Positions 8,914 to 17,887 of a DNA stretch of 64,000 nt are shown here, one piece after another; positions within the stretch are counted from its first letter, which is position 1, and each line of letters begins with the position of its first letter. Below the pieces are notes generated by a model that had not been told where the DNA came from, did not search any database, and saw only the letters and a list, made by a program, of their open reading frames with translations. Source of the DNA: Hymenobacter norwichensis DSM 15439 (GTDB lineage: Bacteria > Bacteroidota > Bacteroidia > Cytophagales > Hymenobacteraceae); assembly GCF_000420705.1 (NCBI RefSeq), contig NZ_ATVL01000008.1, positions 124,001-188,000 of the forward strand, written 5' to 3'. The position numbers and the translations under genes are program-made.

Positions 8914-9624
8914 ATGGCAAACAAGAAAATTGCGCTGGTTTCTGGCGCCAACAAAGGCATCGGCTTTGAGATTGTACGGGGGCTGCTACAGGCAGGCTGC
9001 CGGGTGTATCTGGGAGCCCGCGAGGCTACCAAGGGCCAGCAAGCTGTAGCGCAGTTAGCGGCCCTTGGCGCTGTCCACTTCCTCGAATTGGATTTACGCA
9101 ACCAAGCAACGCTCAATACAGCAGCGGCACAGCTGCAACGCGAAGAAGGACACCTCGATATTCTGGTGAATAATGCGGGCATCAACGTAGCCGGCGACGG
9201 TTCGCCGAGCACCGCCGACGTACATAGTGTAGAGCAAGTACTTCAGACCAATTTCTTGGGCACGCTGGCCGTCACTCAAACGTTTCTACCACTTGTGAAA
9301 CAGTCTGCGGCGGGGCGAATTGTTAATATATCGAGTCCGCTAGGCTCGATAACACTCAGCGGCCAGAACGACTGGGGCCTACTGGGGTACTCCGCCTCGA
9401 AAGCCGCGCTGAACATGCTCACGGCACAGCTCGCCTACGAACTACGGGATACGGCTATCAAAGTAAACTCGGCTAACCCCGGCTATACGGCTACTGACTT
9501 AAACGGCTTTGCTGGCACAGACACGCCCGAGCAGGGAGCAGCGGAGGCCATCCGGCTGGCACTACTTCCTGCCGATGGCCCCACCGGCACGAGTTCCTCT
9601 TCCACTGCTCCTTTGCCTTGGTAA
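8914..9624 (+). CDS. short-chain dehydrogenase/reductase
   Basis: Encodes 236 residues of a classical SDR with the look of carbonyl reductases. It has the NADP-binding TGxxxGxG variant SGANKGIGFE near residue 9, the NNAG motif at ILVNNAGINVAG, the catalytic Ser in IVNISSPLGS and the YxxxK pair at GYSASKAALN. The C-terminus GPTG followed by APLPW is the usual ending of this subgroup, though the residues between (TSSSST) are unlike the usual aromatic stretch. Probably reduces a ketone or aldehyde with NADPH. It lies directly after the AraC regulator, which may control it. Confidence 0.88.
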   Translation: MANKKIALVSGANKGIGFEIVRGLLQAGCRVYLGAREATKGQQAVAQLAALGAVHFLELDLRNQATLNTAAAQLQREEGHLDILVNNAGINVAGDGSPSTADVHSVEQVLQTNFLGTLAVTQTFLPLVKQSAAGRIVNISSPLGSITLSGQNDWGLLGYSASKAALNMLTAQLAYELRDTAIKVNSANPGYTATDLNGFAGTDTPEQGAAEAIRLALLPADGPTGTSSSSTAPLPW

Positions 9625-9735
9625 GAGCTTGTCAGGCCCCTAACCTCGGCAGCGGTTCACCAATACCAGCAGGTTCGTTCCTTATGGTTAAGCAACGTGC
9701 AAGAACGGTAATGGTAGCGGTGCCGGAAGACAAGA

Positions 9736-9786
9736 TGCTACTGTCACCGGAGAGTCACCGTTAGTAACTCTCCGGTGACAGTAGCA
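9736..9786. terminator. 20-bp perfect hairpin between convergent genes
   Basis: Arms 9736-9755 and 9767-9786 are perfect complements (left arm TGCTACTGTCACCGGAGAGT) around an 11-nt loop. It sits between the SDR (plus) and ketosynthase (minus) genes, where it could stop both. The T-tract on the plus side is poor (GGGGTTTTAG), so the termination role is inferred from position. Confidence 0.55.
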
Positions 9787-9824
9787 CCGGGGTTTTAGCA
9801 AAACTTCAGCTCGTAGCAACGCGC

Positions 9825-10892
9825 TTAAAAGCGGTATACAACAGCATTGATATTCATACCGGCGCCAACTGACGCTAGTACCACATGGTCACCTGGCTCT
9901 ACTTGGTGCCCATCTAGCTGCCCCTTTAACAGCAAGTCCATCAAAGTGGGTACGGTGGCCACGGAACTGTTGCCTAGCCACGAGATGGTCATTGGCATGA
10001 GTGACGGGTCGGGGCGGCCTTCTCCACATAGCTGAAAGAGCCGCTCCAAAATAGCCACGTCCATCTTCTCGTTGGCCTGATGAATCAGTACTTTCCGAAT
10101 CTGAGTAAGCGGGACCTGCGCTTTGTCGAGCGCCTTTTTCACTACGCCCGGAACGTGCTGCAACGCAAACTCATAGAGCTTGCGGCCCTCCATTTTCATA
10201 AATCGGTCGGCCCCACTGTAAGCAGGATTATACGACTTGTCCATTTGCAGCAGGCCGGCATACTGGTGGGCATGCGTTTGGGTATGATGAGCCAAGATGC
10301 CGGCCGTACCGTCGTGGCGAGCTTCCAGTACAGCGGCGCCGCTGCCGTCGCTGAAGAGGAGTGTATCCCGGTCATGCGGATCTACTACGCGCGACAAGGT
10401 TTCGGTGCCAATCACGAGGCACCGTTTTGCGTCGCCGGAGCGGATGTAATAGTTGGCTTGAATGAGGGCTTCCACCCACCCAGGACAGCCAAAGGCCATA
10501 TCATAGGCCACACAATTAGGATTCTGAATTTCCAGGCGCGCTTTAATGCGAGAAGCCAAGGACGGAACCTGGTCGACCCGGTTACTACCATCAAGCACAT
10601 CGCCAAAATTGTGCGCTACAATCAAGTAATCTAGCGTTTCCGGGTCGATACCGGAATTGTGCAGCGCCTGTTGCGCGGCTAGCATCCCTAAATCGGAAGC
10701 GGTTTGCTCAGGCAGCGCATAGCGCCGCGCCGAAATACCAGTGATGGCGCGAAACCGGTCGAGCAGTAGGGCTGGCTCCTGCTCGATGGCCGCACCTTCT
10801 TTGCTGAAAAAACGGGCGGATAAGAACTCCTCATTACGAAGTAACTTTTCCGGAATGCAGCTGCCCGTTGCTGCAATGACAGATCGAATCAT
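9825..10892 (-). CDS. 3-oxoacyl-ACP synthase III-family protein (FabH-like)
   Basis: Encodes 355 residues from the start at 10892 (MIRSVIAATGSCIPEKLLRN). It is a thiolase-fold condensing enzyme of the KAS III type. The catalytic Cys is in AYDMAFGCPGWVEAL, the His in LIHQANEKMD and the Asn in WLGNSSVATVPTLMDL, giving the Cys-His-Asn triad. The family uses acyl-CoA or acyl-ACP as primer and malonyl-ACP as extender. It is not beside other fatty-acid genes, so it may be one of the additional FabH paralogues of Bacteroidota rather than the housekeeping enzyme. Confidence 0.85.
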   Translation of the reverse strand: MIRSVIAATGSCIPEKLLRNEEFLSARFFSKEGAAIEQEPALLLDRFRAITGISARRYALPEQTASDLGMLAAQQALHNSGIDPETLDYLIVAHNFGDVLDGSNRVDQVPSLASRIKARLEIQNPNCVAYDMAFGCPGWVEALIQANYYIRSGDAKRCLVIGTETLSRVVDPHDRDTLLFSDGSGAAVLEARHDGTAGILAHHTQTHAHQYAGLLQMDKSYNPAYSGADRFMKMEGRKLYEFALQHVPGVVKKALDKAQVPLTQIRKVLIHQANEKMDVAILERLFQLCGEGRPDPSLMPMTISWLGNSSVATVPTLMDLLLKGQLDGHQVEPGDHVVLASVGAGMNINAVVYRF

Positions 10893-11151
10893 GAACCAAT
10901 TAGGAAAGGTGACTACCAACTACAACCTGCTCGAAAAACAAGAGTGCGCCGGAAAAGTACATGCGGCTTTATTGGAATGTAAAAAGAAGCCGCGGAAATA
11001 TGGCAGATGCTAATACGTGGCAAGATACGAACCTCGTGCTTGCACTTCGCAGCCCCAAACATACAGTTCGGAATTAAGGATAAATCGGCTGTTCAGGTTA
11101 GTAACAGCAAGCACCGGAACCGCCTCAATTCCAACGCAAGCCAGAGCTTTC

Positions 11152-11361
11152 TTATCCTTCGTTCAGCCAGTTGCTTTCACTATAGTCGATACCCTGCAAC
11201 AAGGCTATCCGCTGCTGAATAGCCTGTTTTAGATTTTCAACCGCTACTTGAGGGGAAGCACCAAGGCCGTAGACGGGCTGTATTCCTAAAGCCTCCGGGT
11301 CGATGAGCGTTGCCTCGAAAGAATCTGCCTTGCCCTTCCCATCATCGTAAATCTGAATCAT
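11152..11361 (-). CDS. small hypothetical protein, HicB-like fold possible
   Basis: A 69-residue protein from the start at 11361 (MIQIYDDGKGKADSFEATL); a longer frame from 11424 adds a poor leader. The core reads as strand-strand (DSFEATLIDP), GLGASPQVAVENLKQAI and a final helix. The pattern G-x-G-x-S-x-x-x-A-x-x-N-L is seen in HicB-type antitoxins and related small domains. No HicA partner is visible next to it, so I leave the function open. Confidence 0.55.
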   Translation of the reverse strand: MIQIYDDGKGKADSFEATLIDPEALGIQPVYGLGASPQVAVENLKQAIQQRIALLQGIDYSESNWLNEG

Positions 11362-11638
11362 GATGCAAGGTATAAGGTGCTGTGCTACTAGGTAGGCCAG
11401 CTTACCACTTCGATGCTCTATCAAGCTTCACGGAGTCGAAGGAATCCTTGATTTGAAAGCTGTCCACTGGCCACCTTACGTGGAGGTGTTTGCATAGGTG
11501 CGCCGACGAAATTTGCTTATCCAGGAGCCAACGGCACCCTTTACCCATTTCGCTCAGGTATTCTAGGTTTGCCCAGCCTCTCAGTCGCCACATTTTTTTC
11601 CGACCTTTGCCCGCCCTGCTATTCCCTTGCTTGCCTCT

Positions 11639-12529
11639 ATGGAGTCACCTCCCACCACTCGCCAACGAGCCGAACGCGGCCAGGAATCGGCCATGATGGG
11701 CATCATTGCCAATGTGGCCTTGGTGCTCGGCAAAGGCACAGCCGGAATTCTGGGTCACTCCTACGCTCTGGTAGCCGATGCCATCGAGTCTGGCACCGAC
11801 ATTATCAGTTCTTTTATTGTGTGGCTGGGGCTACGCACTGCCGCCCGTGAGCCCGACGAAAACCACCCTTACGGCCACGGCAAAGCCGAGCCGCTGGCAG
11901 CGCTGGTTGTAGCAGGAGCGTTGCTGGCTGCGGCTGGTTACATTGCGCACGAGAGCATTCTGCGCATTCAGACGCCCCACCAACTACCGGCCTCCTTCAC
12001 GCTGGGCGTGCTGGCCGTAATTATTTTTCTCAAGGAATACCTCTACCGACGTGTACTACGTGTCGGCCAGGAAGTGGATAGCGCCGCCGTGCGGGCCGAT
12101 GCCTGGCACCACCGCGCCGATGCCATTACTTCCTGCACGGCCTTCGTAGGCATTAGCATTGCTCTGCTTGGAGGACCGGGCTACGAAAGTGCCGACGACT
12201 GGGCTGCCCTAGTCGCGTGCGGCTTTATCGTTTACAACGCTTACCACATCTTCCGGCCGGCCTTTGGCGAGATTATGGACGAGGCTCCCGAAGGAACCTG
12301 GACCCAGGATGTTCGTGCGTTGGCCGAAAGCGTGCCGGGCGTACTGGCCACCGAGAAGTGCTTTGTACGCAAAATGGGCTTCGAGTACTTTGCCGACCTG
12401 CATGTCATCGTCGATGGCAACATCAGTGTACGTGCCGGTCACGACATTGCGCACCAGGTAAAAGCCACCATCATCCAAGCCATGCCGTCGGTCTATGACG
12501 TTCTTGTCCATATAGAGCCAGCTGCGTAG
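11639..12529 (+). CDS. cation diffusion facilitator family transporter
   Basis: Encodes 296 residues from the ATG at 11639. It has the six-helix CDF layout: helix 2 with the metal-site LVADAIESGTDIISS (Asp pair), the cytosolic loop signature HPYGHGKAE, and helix 5 with RADAWHHRADAITS (His/Asp site). A C-terminal cytosolic ferredoxin-like domain follows (FADLHVIVDGNISVRAGHD, then IAHQVKATI). The family exports Zn2+, Fe2+, Co2+ or similar ions in exchange for protons across the inner membrane. The exact metal cannot be told. Confidence 0.88.
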   Translation: MESPPTTRQRAERGQESAMMGIIANVALVLGKGTAGILGHSYALVADAIESGTDIISSFIVWLGLRTAAREPDENHPYGHGKAEPLAALVVAGALLAAAGYIAHESILRIQTPHQLPASFTLGVLAVIIFLKEYLYRRVLRVGQEVDSAAVRADAWHHRADAITSCTAFVGISIALLGGPGYESADDWAALVACGFIVYNAYHIFRPAFGEIMDEAPEGTWTQDVRALAESVPGVLATEKCFVRKMGFEYFADLHVIVDGNISVRAGHDIAHQVKATIIQAMPSVYDVLVHIEPAA

Positions 12530-12620
12530 GCCGTTAGCTGGTAGCCTGAGCAGTAATAGAGAATAGCTCTGGCTAACCAAGCTATTTTGTCTTCCCTTAG
12601 ATTTAGTTGTTGGAAAGGAG

Positions 12621-13136
12621 TTACACGGAAACCTGTGTAAACGTCACGACCCACATCCACTGGTTTTGCTCCCAAGCAGTTGGATAAATAGAGTCGAGCA
12701 AAACTCGAAAAGCTACTAGTGGTCTGCTGGACCAGTGAAACTGCCCTACCCTGTCTGGATCAGGCACTACCCCACCCCATTGCAGATGGCCATCTTTCTC
12801 CTGTTGATGCACGCCTTCTGCCAGAGCATCTTCCTCGGTAATGTCCTGCACTTGCTCGGCTCGGATGCTACGTATTTCCAGTATAAGGCCCGGATCTTCC
12901 ACTACATACACTTGCTCACCCGGCTGGCCAAACGGGCACGGAACGGGTGGCAGCCTAGACACGGGATTGGCACGCAAGTCAATAAATACCGCGCCCTCCT
13001 CTGCTAGCCCATCATACCGGTAACGTTCAGGTTCTTGCTGAAGAAGCAAGTCTAACGGAAAACGACGCCGGGTTACGGTTTTGCGGCTCGCCCAGACGGC
13101 AGCCAACATTACTGGGTTGAAAGAAATAGCGCGCAT
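12621..13136 (-). CDS. ASCH-domain-like protein
   Basis: Encodes 171 residues from the start at 13136 (MRAISFNPVMLAAVWASRKT). The N-terminal motif F(N)xxMxxAVWAxRKTVTRR and the later PGEQVYVVED and LEIRSIRAEQVQDITEEDAL blocks match ASCH-like proteins often found in phages and mobile regions. There the domain is thought to bind RNA or modified nucleotides. The WxMWVVTF ending is also typical. No phage gene lies nearby, so it is an orphan. Confidence 0.75.
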   Translation of the reverse strand: MRAISFNPVMLAAVWASRKTVTRRRFPLDLLLQQEPERYRYDGLAEEGAVFIDLRANPVSRLPPVPCPFGQPGEQVYVVEDPGLILEIRSIRAEQVQDITEEDALAEGVHQQEKDGHLQWGGVVPDPDRVGQFHWSSRPLVAFRVLLDSIYPTAWEQNQWMWVVTFTQVSV

Positions 13137-13507
13137 AACTAACTGCTTAGGCCAACACAATCTAGTTAATACAATACGCGTCTAAACTGCTTTATTGCAG
13201 AAATATTGTCGTATACCTAGTACAGATATATACTTCTGAATTACAGATGATGAGCCCTAAATGCTAGGTTTGGGCGCGACTCAGTATTAGCTAGAATACA
13301 GCTCGTTGCTGGTGCGGATGCAGTTCAGAGCGTAGCTATATACGCTGTACTTTTTTTATCACACTCCTTATTAAGTGGATTCCAACCCAACATCACCTTC
13401 AAAAGTGTATTTGAAGACTTTGTAGCTTTAGAGCATACAGCTTCGCCTCTATCTGACGTGGCCGCAAGCATCACGTTACTATTATATTGCCGTTTTTTCT
13501 TTTCTGT
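13137..13507. other. intergenic stretch with no gene seen
   Basis: About 370 AT-rich nt between divergent genes. A minus-strand frame here (13325-13594) overlaps the following plus-strand gene and has no credible features. Confidence 0.4.
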
Positions 13508-13825
13508 ATGCCAATGCCCAGTTCCATAGTTGCCCATCTCCAGCAGATTCAGCAGCAGCTTGAACCACTTGAACCGCATATAGACGCCGACCAACGGCTA
13601 CTACGGGAGTTACTCTCTGGAACTATCACAGCCTTACAGGCCCTCTACCCCGATGACCTGACCTTACCACAACGCATTCAGTTGCTACACCAGTTGAGTG
13701 TTCTAGAAGAAGAGCTATTTACAACTTCTCATATACTCACTCCGGTGCAGTGGCAACACCTCCACGGGTCTTTGGTGGCGGCCATTCGCAATACGCTGGC
13801 CAACGAGGCCAGCAACCGAATGTAA
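13508..13825 (+). CDS. small hypothetical helical protein
   Basis: Encodes 105 residues from the ATG at 13508 (MPMPSSIVAHLQQIQQQLEP); the frame is open 21 nt further upstream. The protein is almost all helix with heptad-like Leu and Gln (IQQQLEPLEPHI, RIQLLHQLSVLEEELF), no signal and no cysteines. I do not recognise it. It is followed by a terminator at 13961-13990. Confidence 0.55.
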   Translation: MPMPSSIVAHLQQIQQQLEPLEPHIDADQRLLRELLSGTITALQALYPDDLTLPQRIQLLHQLSVLEEELFTTSHILTPVQWQHLHGSLVAAIRNTLANEASNRM

Positions 13826-13960
13826 CGGCCAATTTCACCTTAATCTCAAGCGCCTACGTACAAGGTATACCCGTTATTCAATTCATCAGGCAGCCTTGCC
13901 CAAATTGCGCATCGGCTTTTTGCCTCTACATACTCCACCTTAAAAACTTCAACTCGAATA

Positions 13961-13990
13961 AAAAAGGCCTCTTTTTAAGGAGGCCTTTTT
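13961..13990. terminator. rho-independent terminator
   Basis: AAAAAGGCCT (13961-13970) pairs with AGGCCTTTTT (13981-13990), with A- and T-tracts on both sides, so it can work in both directions: for the small plus-strand gene and for the large minus-strand CHU_C gene ending at 14065. Confidence 0.8.
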
Positions 13991-14064
13991 TATTTGTAGT
14001 TCTGCTAACTAAGCTATTTGAAAGTATCCTTTCCACTGCATTATTGGCACTTTTCTCTACTTAC

Positions 14065-16953
14065 CTAGCGGGTAATCTGCACCCAGCCTTTGTAGGTGCG
14101 CTTGGTGTTGTTGACGTCGCCAAACTCCACCTCGGCCTGGTAGAAGTACATGCCCTCCACTACCGAGGCCCCGCCGCTGCCCTCCGTGCGGCTGCCCCCG
14201 CCCGGCCAGTTGATGAGCGGGTCGGCGCTGCTCTCGTAGATTTTCACGCCCCAGCGGTTGAAGGCCGTGAAGTGCGTGCGCCGGATCGGGGTGAAGACCT
14301 TGGGCCGGAAGGTGTCGTTCTTGCCATCACCATTGGGGGTAAAGATGTTGGGCAGCAAGAACAACTGGCAATCGTCTTTGCACTCCACGTTGCTGCGGGC
14401 ACTGAGCGTACCACTCGAATCCACCGCTTGCACGGCGTAGCAGCCAGCCTCCTGGCGCAGGTTGGTGTGCGCGTAGCTGGTTTGCGTGGCCGGCACCTGA
14501 GTCAGGAAGCGCAAGGAATCCTGGTCGTTGGGGGCGTAGTAAATGTTGTAGAACCGGATGGCCCGGCTACAATCGGCGGGCGTGGTGCCCAGCGTCCAAC
14601 GCAGGTTGTTAGTGTACACAGCCCCGCTGATGGGCGTGGCCGGCAACTCGAACAAGCGGCTGGCCAGACTGTCGCAGTTGGGGCGCGTGAGCGTCAGCAC
14701 TGGCGCACACGGAATGTTGCGCACGGCAATGCACACCTGCTGGCTGCGGTTGAGCAAATCACTCGGCAGCTTTTGAGCGTTGTAAGTGCCGTTGGTCTCT
14801 ACATAGTAGCAGTACGTGGCGCCTTTCTGCAGCCGTTGCGTAGCCGTGCCTTCGTCGCGGTAGCTGCCCCCGGTGGCCGTGCCCGTAACGGTGGCAATAG
14901 CCACAAACGGGTCAGTAGGTAGCGGATTTGGCCCTTTGCGGTAGATAGTGGTCGGGCGCAGCGTATTGTTCCAAGGCACGTTGTACGTCCAGATTAAAGC
15001 AATGGCGTTCTGGGTGCCCGCCAAGGTGGAAGGCAGTGCCGTACCCTCTACTCGCACGCTGGAGGCTGCCGTCGCCGTTTCCTGCACTTGGCTCTGGCTC
15101 AGGAACTCCACCCGGTAGCTGTACGACCGATTCTGTGTGTCGAGCGTTGGGTCTTGGTCGACGTAGGTCGTGTCGCTGGTGGAGCTACTGAAAGGAATGG
15201 TGGCAATGGGCGTGAACGGGCCCGTTGTAGTCTGCCCCACAGCCCGTGAGAGACGGAACTGCTGCGGGTCGGCAAAAGGTGGGGTGCTCTTGGGCTTGGT
15301 CCATTCCACCGTAATCTGCCCGCTGCTAACAGCCGTGCGGTCCACCCTCACCCGCCGCAGGACCAAGGCACGACCCGTAAAGTTGAGGCAGGCCTCATTG
15401 GAAGCAATGCTCTGGCCCCCGGCCGGCAGCGGAAACTCGACATAGATGCGGTAGCAGTACTCCTTACCCCGGTCTAAGCCCGCGCCGCCGTTGTCGTCGG
15501 TGAAAGTGGTTATGTCTGTAGTCCCAGTATAGGTCAGCGCTTGAATCTGTACAAAGCCGCTGCTGGCCGGAATGCCCGTCTGGCACGGCCCTGGGCTAAA
15601 GCTCGACGCCCCTTCTTTGCGGTAGATGCGGATCTGGGCGCCGGGTTTGCGGCACAGGTAACTGTTCCACTCCAGGATGGCCGTGCGGGGCGTGCCGGTG
15701 CCAGCTCGCACGCGCAGGTTCTGCGGAGCCGGCCCAATGACAGTAATAGACCATACCCGCAAGTCGGTCAGGGCCACACCGCTAGCCCCGCCGGCGGGCT
15801 GGTCCACGGCGTTGAAGACCACCAGCTTGGGCTGCACGCCAATGTCGTTGCAGTCCGGCGTCCACTGGAATGTACCCCGCGCCGTGGGCGGCCCTGCCGA
15901 CGACTGCGTAAACGTGGCCGGGGGCAGAATGCCGCTGTTGGCCGAGAGGGTAATGGGGTTGGCATCGGGGTCGGTGGCCGTCACCGTAGCTGAGACGAGC
16001 GTACCGGCCACCACGCACAAATCGGGCGGAATGCTGAGTTCAGGCCGGCGGTTAGTGGTCGGCCGCACCACAATCTGCATATCACGAATCACCGAATCGT
16101 TGAGCCGGTAGCCGAAGGCCGTGCGCCGGTATGAGCGCACCACAAAAGCGAAGTTGTACTCGCCCACCGTGCCCGGCGAGTTCCACACAATCTGCCCGGT
16201 CCGTCGGTTCATCTCAAAGATAGAAGCGGTTCCTGGCACGCCTACTGGTGGTCCACTGAAGGCTACTTGGCTTCCATTACCAGTACCTAGATTGTTCGGA
16301 TAGCGAAACCCTGGTACTGGCGACGGGGCAGGCGTACAATTTGAAACACCTCCAATTGTACCAGCCTGCCGGCTAGGGGCCAGCACGAATACCAGTGAGT
16401 CACCATCAGGGTCGTAGGCGCCGGGGTTATGCTGAAACACCTCAGCAACGGCTGCGTTATCCACTGCCGGACGCGTAAGAATAGGGGAACGGTTTACGCC
16501 TTGACCAGGGTCGATAACAATGCTGGTAGCAATGTAAAACGACTGACTAGCTGGGTCAATCATGTTGCGCACTGCCCCGTTGCGGTTCTCGCCAATAAAG
16601 CTGACTAAATACCGCCCGTTAGCGTTATAAGTATGCTCGAAATCATAGGTATAACGCCGGATATCGGGCGCGTAAAGCACATTGGCATCAATAGCCTCAA
16701 TAGCGCAAGTACCATCCCCGAAATAGATGTTCACCTGATCCTGGCCAGGACAGCCGCCACAGGTGGCCGGGTCGCGGGCATACAAAATCATTCTAAAATA
16801 TACCCGGCGAGGGTTATTCTCATCAATTCTTGATTGAATGTCGCCGGCTCGTAGGTGAGTGGCCTGAGCTTGAAACGTTAGGCTGAGCAGCCCCACAAGA
16901 AACAGTAATAGCGGTCCGCGCCGGACCAAAGCCAGAAGTAGTGAACGCAACAT
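14065..16953 (-). CDS. large secreted protein with T9SS type B (CHU_C) tail
   Basis: Encodes 962 residues from the start at 16953, which opens a signal peptide (basic MLRSLLLALVRRG, then a hydrophobic run ending QAQA). The mature start THLRAGDI is the typical opening of Bacteroidota gliding-associated surface proteins. The middle contains cadherin/PKD-like stretches (NHNPGAYDPDGDSL-type repeats and ATDPDANPITL) and several fibronectin III-like domains. The last ~90 residues are the CHU_C domain: NIFTPNGDGKNDTFRP, FNRWGVKIYES, GMYFYQAEV, KGWVQITR. It should be exported by the type IX system and stay on the cell surface. Ligand unknown. Confidence 0.88.
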   Translation of the reverse strand: MLRSLLLALVRRGPLLLFLVGLLSLTFQAQATHLRAGDIQSRIDENNPRRVYFRMILYARDPATCGGCPGQDQVNIYFGDGTCAIEAIDANVLYAPDIRRYTYDFEHTYNANGRYLVSFIGENRNGAVRNMIDPASQSFYIATSIVIDPGQGVNRSPILTRPAVDNAAVAEVFQHNPGAYDPDGDSLVFVLAPSRQAGTIGGVSNCTPAPSPVPGFRYPNNLGTGNGSQVAFSGPPVGVPGTASIFEMNRRTGQIVWNSPGTVGEYNFAFVVRSYRRTAFGYRLNDSVIRDMQIVVRPTTNRRPELSIPPDLCVVAGTLVSATVTATDPDANPITLSANSGILPPATFTQSSAGPPTARGTFQWTPDCNDIGVQPKLVVFNAVDQPAGGASGVALTDLRVWSITVIGPAPQNLRVRAGTGTPRTAILEWNSYLCRKPGAQIRIYRKEGASSFSPGPCQTGIPASSGFVQIQALTYTGTTDITTFTDDNGGAGLDRGKEYCYRIYVEFPLPAGGQSIASNEACLNFTGRALVLRRVRVDRTAVSSGQITVEWTKPKSTPPFADPQQFRLSRAVGQTTTGPFTPIATIPFSSSTSDTTYVDQDPTLDTQNRSYSYRVEFLSQSQVQETATAASSVRVEGTALPSTLAGTQNAIALIWTYNVPWNNTLRPTTIYRKGPNPLPTDPFVAIATVTGTATGGSYRDEGTATQRLQKGATYCYYVETNGTYNAQKLPSDLLNRSQQVCIAVRNIPCAPVLTLTRPNCDSLASRLFELPATPISGAVYTNNLRWTLGTTPADCSRAIRFYNIYYAPNDQDSLRFLTQVPATQTSYAHTNLRQEAGCYAVQAVDSSGTLSARSNVECKDDCQLFLLPNIFTPNGDGKNDTFRPKVFTPIRRTHFTAFNRWGVKIYESSADPLINWPGGGSRTEGSGGASVVEGMYFYQAEVEFGDVNNTKRTYKGWVQITR

Positions 16954-17125
16954 AGGAGCAGCGAAAAAGGAAGAGACTAGGAGCAGCAAGAGAAACCTAC
17001 TTCTGACCTAACAATAATCGGACCCGCAGGTTAGTATCAGTCAGGAGAATGCAGTGTATCTCTAACGGTGTATCCGAAAGATTGATTCATGAGAATGAAC
17101 GACTGAACCCCGAAGTTTATTTGGA

Positions 17126-17156
17126 TTGTTTCCTAGTAGACCGGCATGTACCTTTG
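17126..17156 (+). promoter_or_regulatory. promoter of sdhCAB
   Basis: TTG at 17126-17128, 20 nt, and TACCTTTG at 17149-17156 match the Bacteroidota -33/-7 consensus. The expected leader to the sdhC start at 17198 is about 37 nt. Confidence 0.65.
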
Positions 17157-17197
17157 GCTGCGTCAAATGACCCTTTTAAACTCCCATTCGCGCTTCT

Positions 17198-17875
17198 ATG
17201 AGTTGGATTAACAACACGCTGTCCAGTAGCATTGGCCGCAAGATTATAATGGCCATTACAGGTCTTTTTCTTTGCTCTTTTCTCGTTGTACACCTGATTG
17301 GCAACTTCCAGTTGTTCAAGGGCGACGGAGGGTTGGCGTTCAATACCTACTCGCATTTCATGAGCACTAACCCGATGATTCGGGTAGCTGAAATCATTCT
17401 GGTAGCTGGCTTCGCCTTCCACATCTACGAAGCAGTGGTTCTGACGCGGCGCAACCAAGCAGCACGAGGCAACCAGAAATATGTGGTTAGTCACATCGAG
17501 CAAAACAGCGACTGGAAATCACGGAACATGGGCATACTGGGCTCCGTAATTCTAGTGTTTCTGATTGTGCACCTCTACAACTTCTACTACCGCTACCACT
17601 ACGAGCCGCTGCCCTTCGACTCGCAAAACAACAAGAACCTGTACGCGGTGGTGATGACCTCCTTCCAGACTTGGTGGTACGTGGCTCTCTACGTATTGGC
17701 GCAAATAGCTTTGTGCTACCATTTGCTCCACGGCTTTGCCAGTGGATTTCAGACCCTCGGTCTGAACCACCGCAAGTACACGCCTGTTATAAAGGCGGTT
17801 GGCTATGCTTTCTCCATCATCGTTTGTGCTGGATTTGCTGCTATGCCGCTGTACTTCTTCATCTTCAAGTCCTAA
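17198..17875 (+). CDS. sdhC: succinate dehydrogenase/fumarate reductase cytochrome b subunit
   Basis: Encodes 225 residues with five membrane helices and no signal peptide, the length and layout of the single-subunit type B cytochrome b anchors that hold two hemes. Candidate heme-ligand histidines lie in the helices (FLVVHLIGNFQLF, FAFHIYEAVVL, FLIVHLYNFYYRYHY, LCYHLLHGFASGFQ). It anchors SdhA and SdhB in the inner membrane and passes electrons between the iron-sulphur centres and menaquinone. It is first in sdhCAB, 12 nt before sdhA. Confidence 0.93.
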   Translation: MSWINNTLSSSIGRKIIMAITGLFLCSFLVVHLIGNFQLFKGDGGLAFNTYSHFMSTNPMIRVAEIILVAGFAFHIYEAVVLTRRNQAARGNQKYVVSHIEQNSDWKSRNMGILGSVILVFLIVHLYNFYYRYHYEPLPFDSQNNKNLYAVVMTSFQTWWYVALYVLAQIALCYHLLHGFASGFQTLGLNHRKYTPVIKAVGYAFSIIVCAGFAAMPLYFFIFKS

Positions 17876-17887
17876 TCTGCCCAGCTG

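Noticed and set aside
10080..10634. A 184-codon plus-strand frame
   Set aside because: Antisense to the FabH-like gene, no family features.
13750..14922. A 390-codon plus-strand frame
   Set aside because: It runs antisense to the CHU_C-tailed gene and overlaps the small gene at 13508-13825. Its residue make-up (Val, Gly, Arg, His-rich) is that of a frame mirrored from a GC-rich gene.
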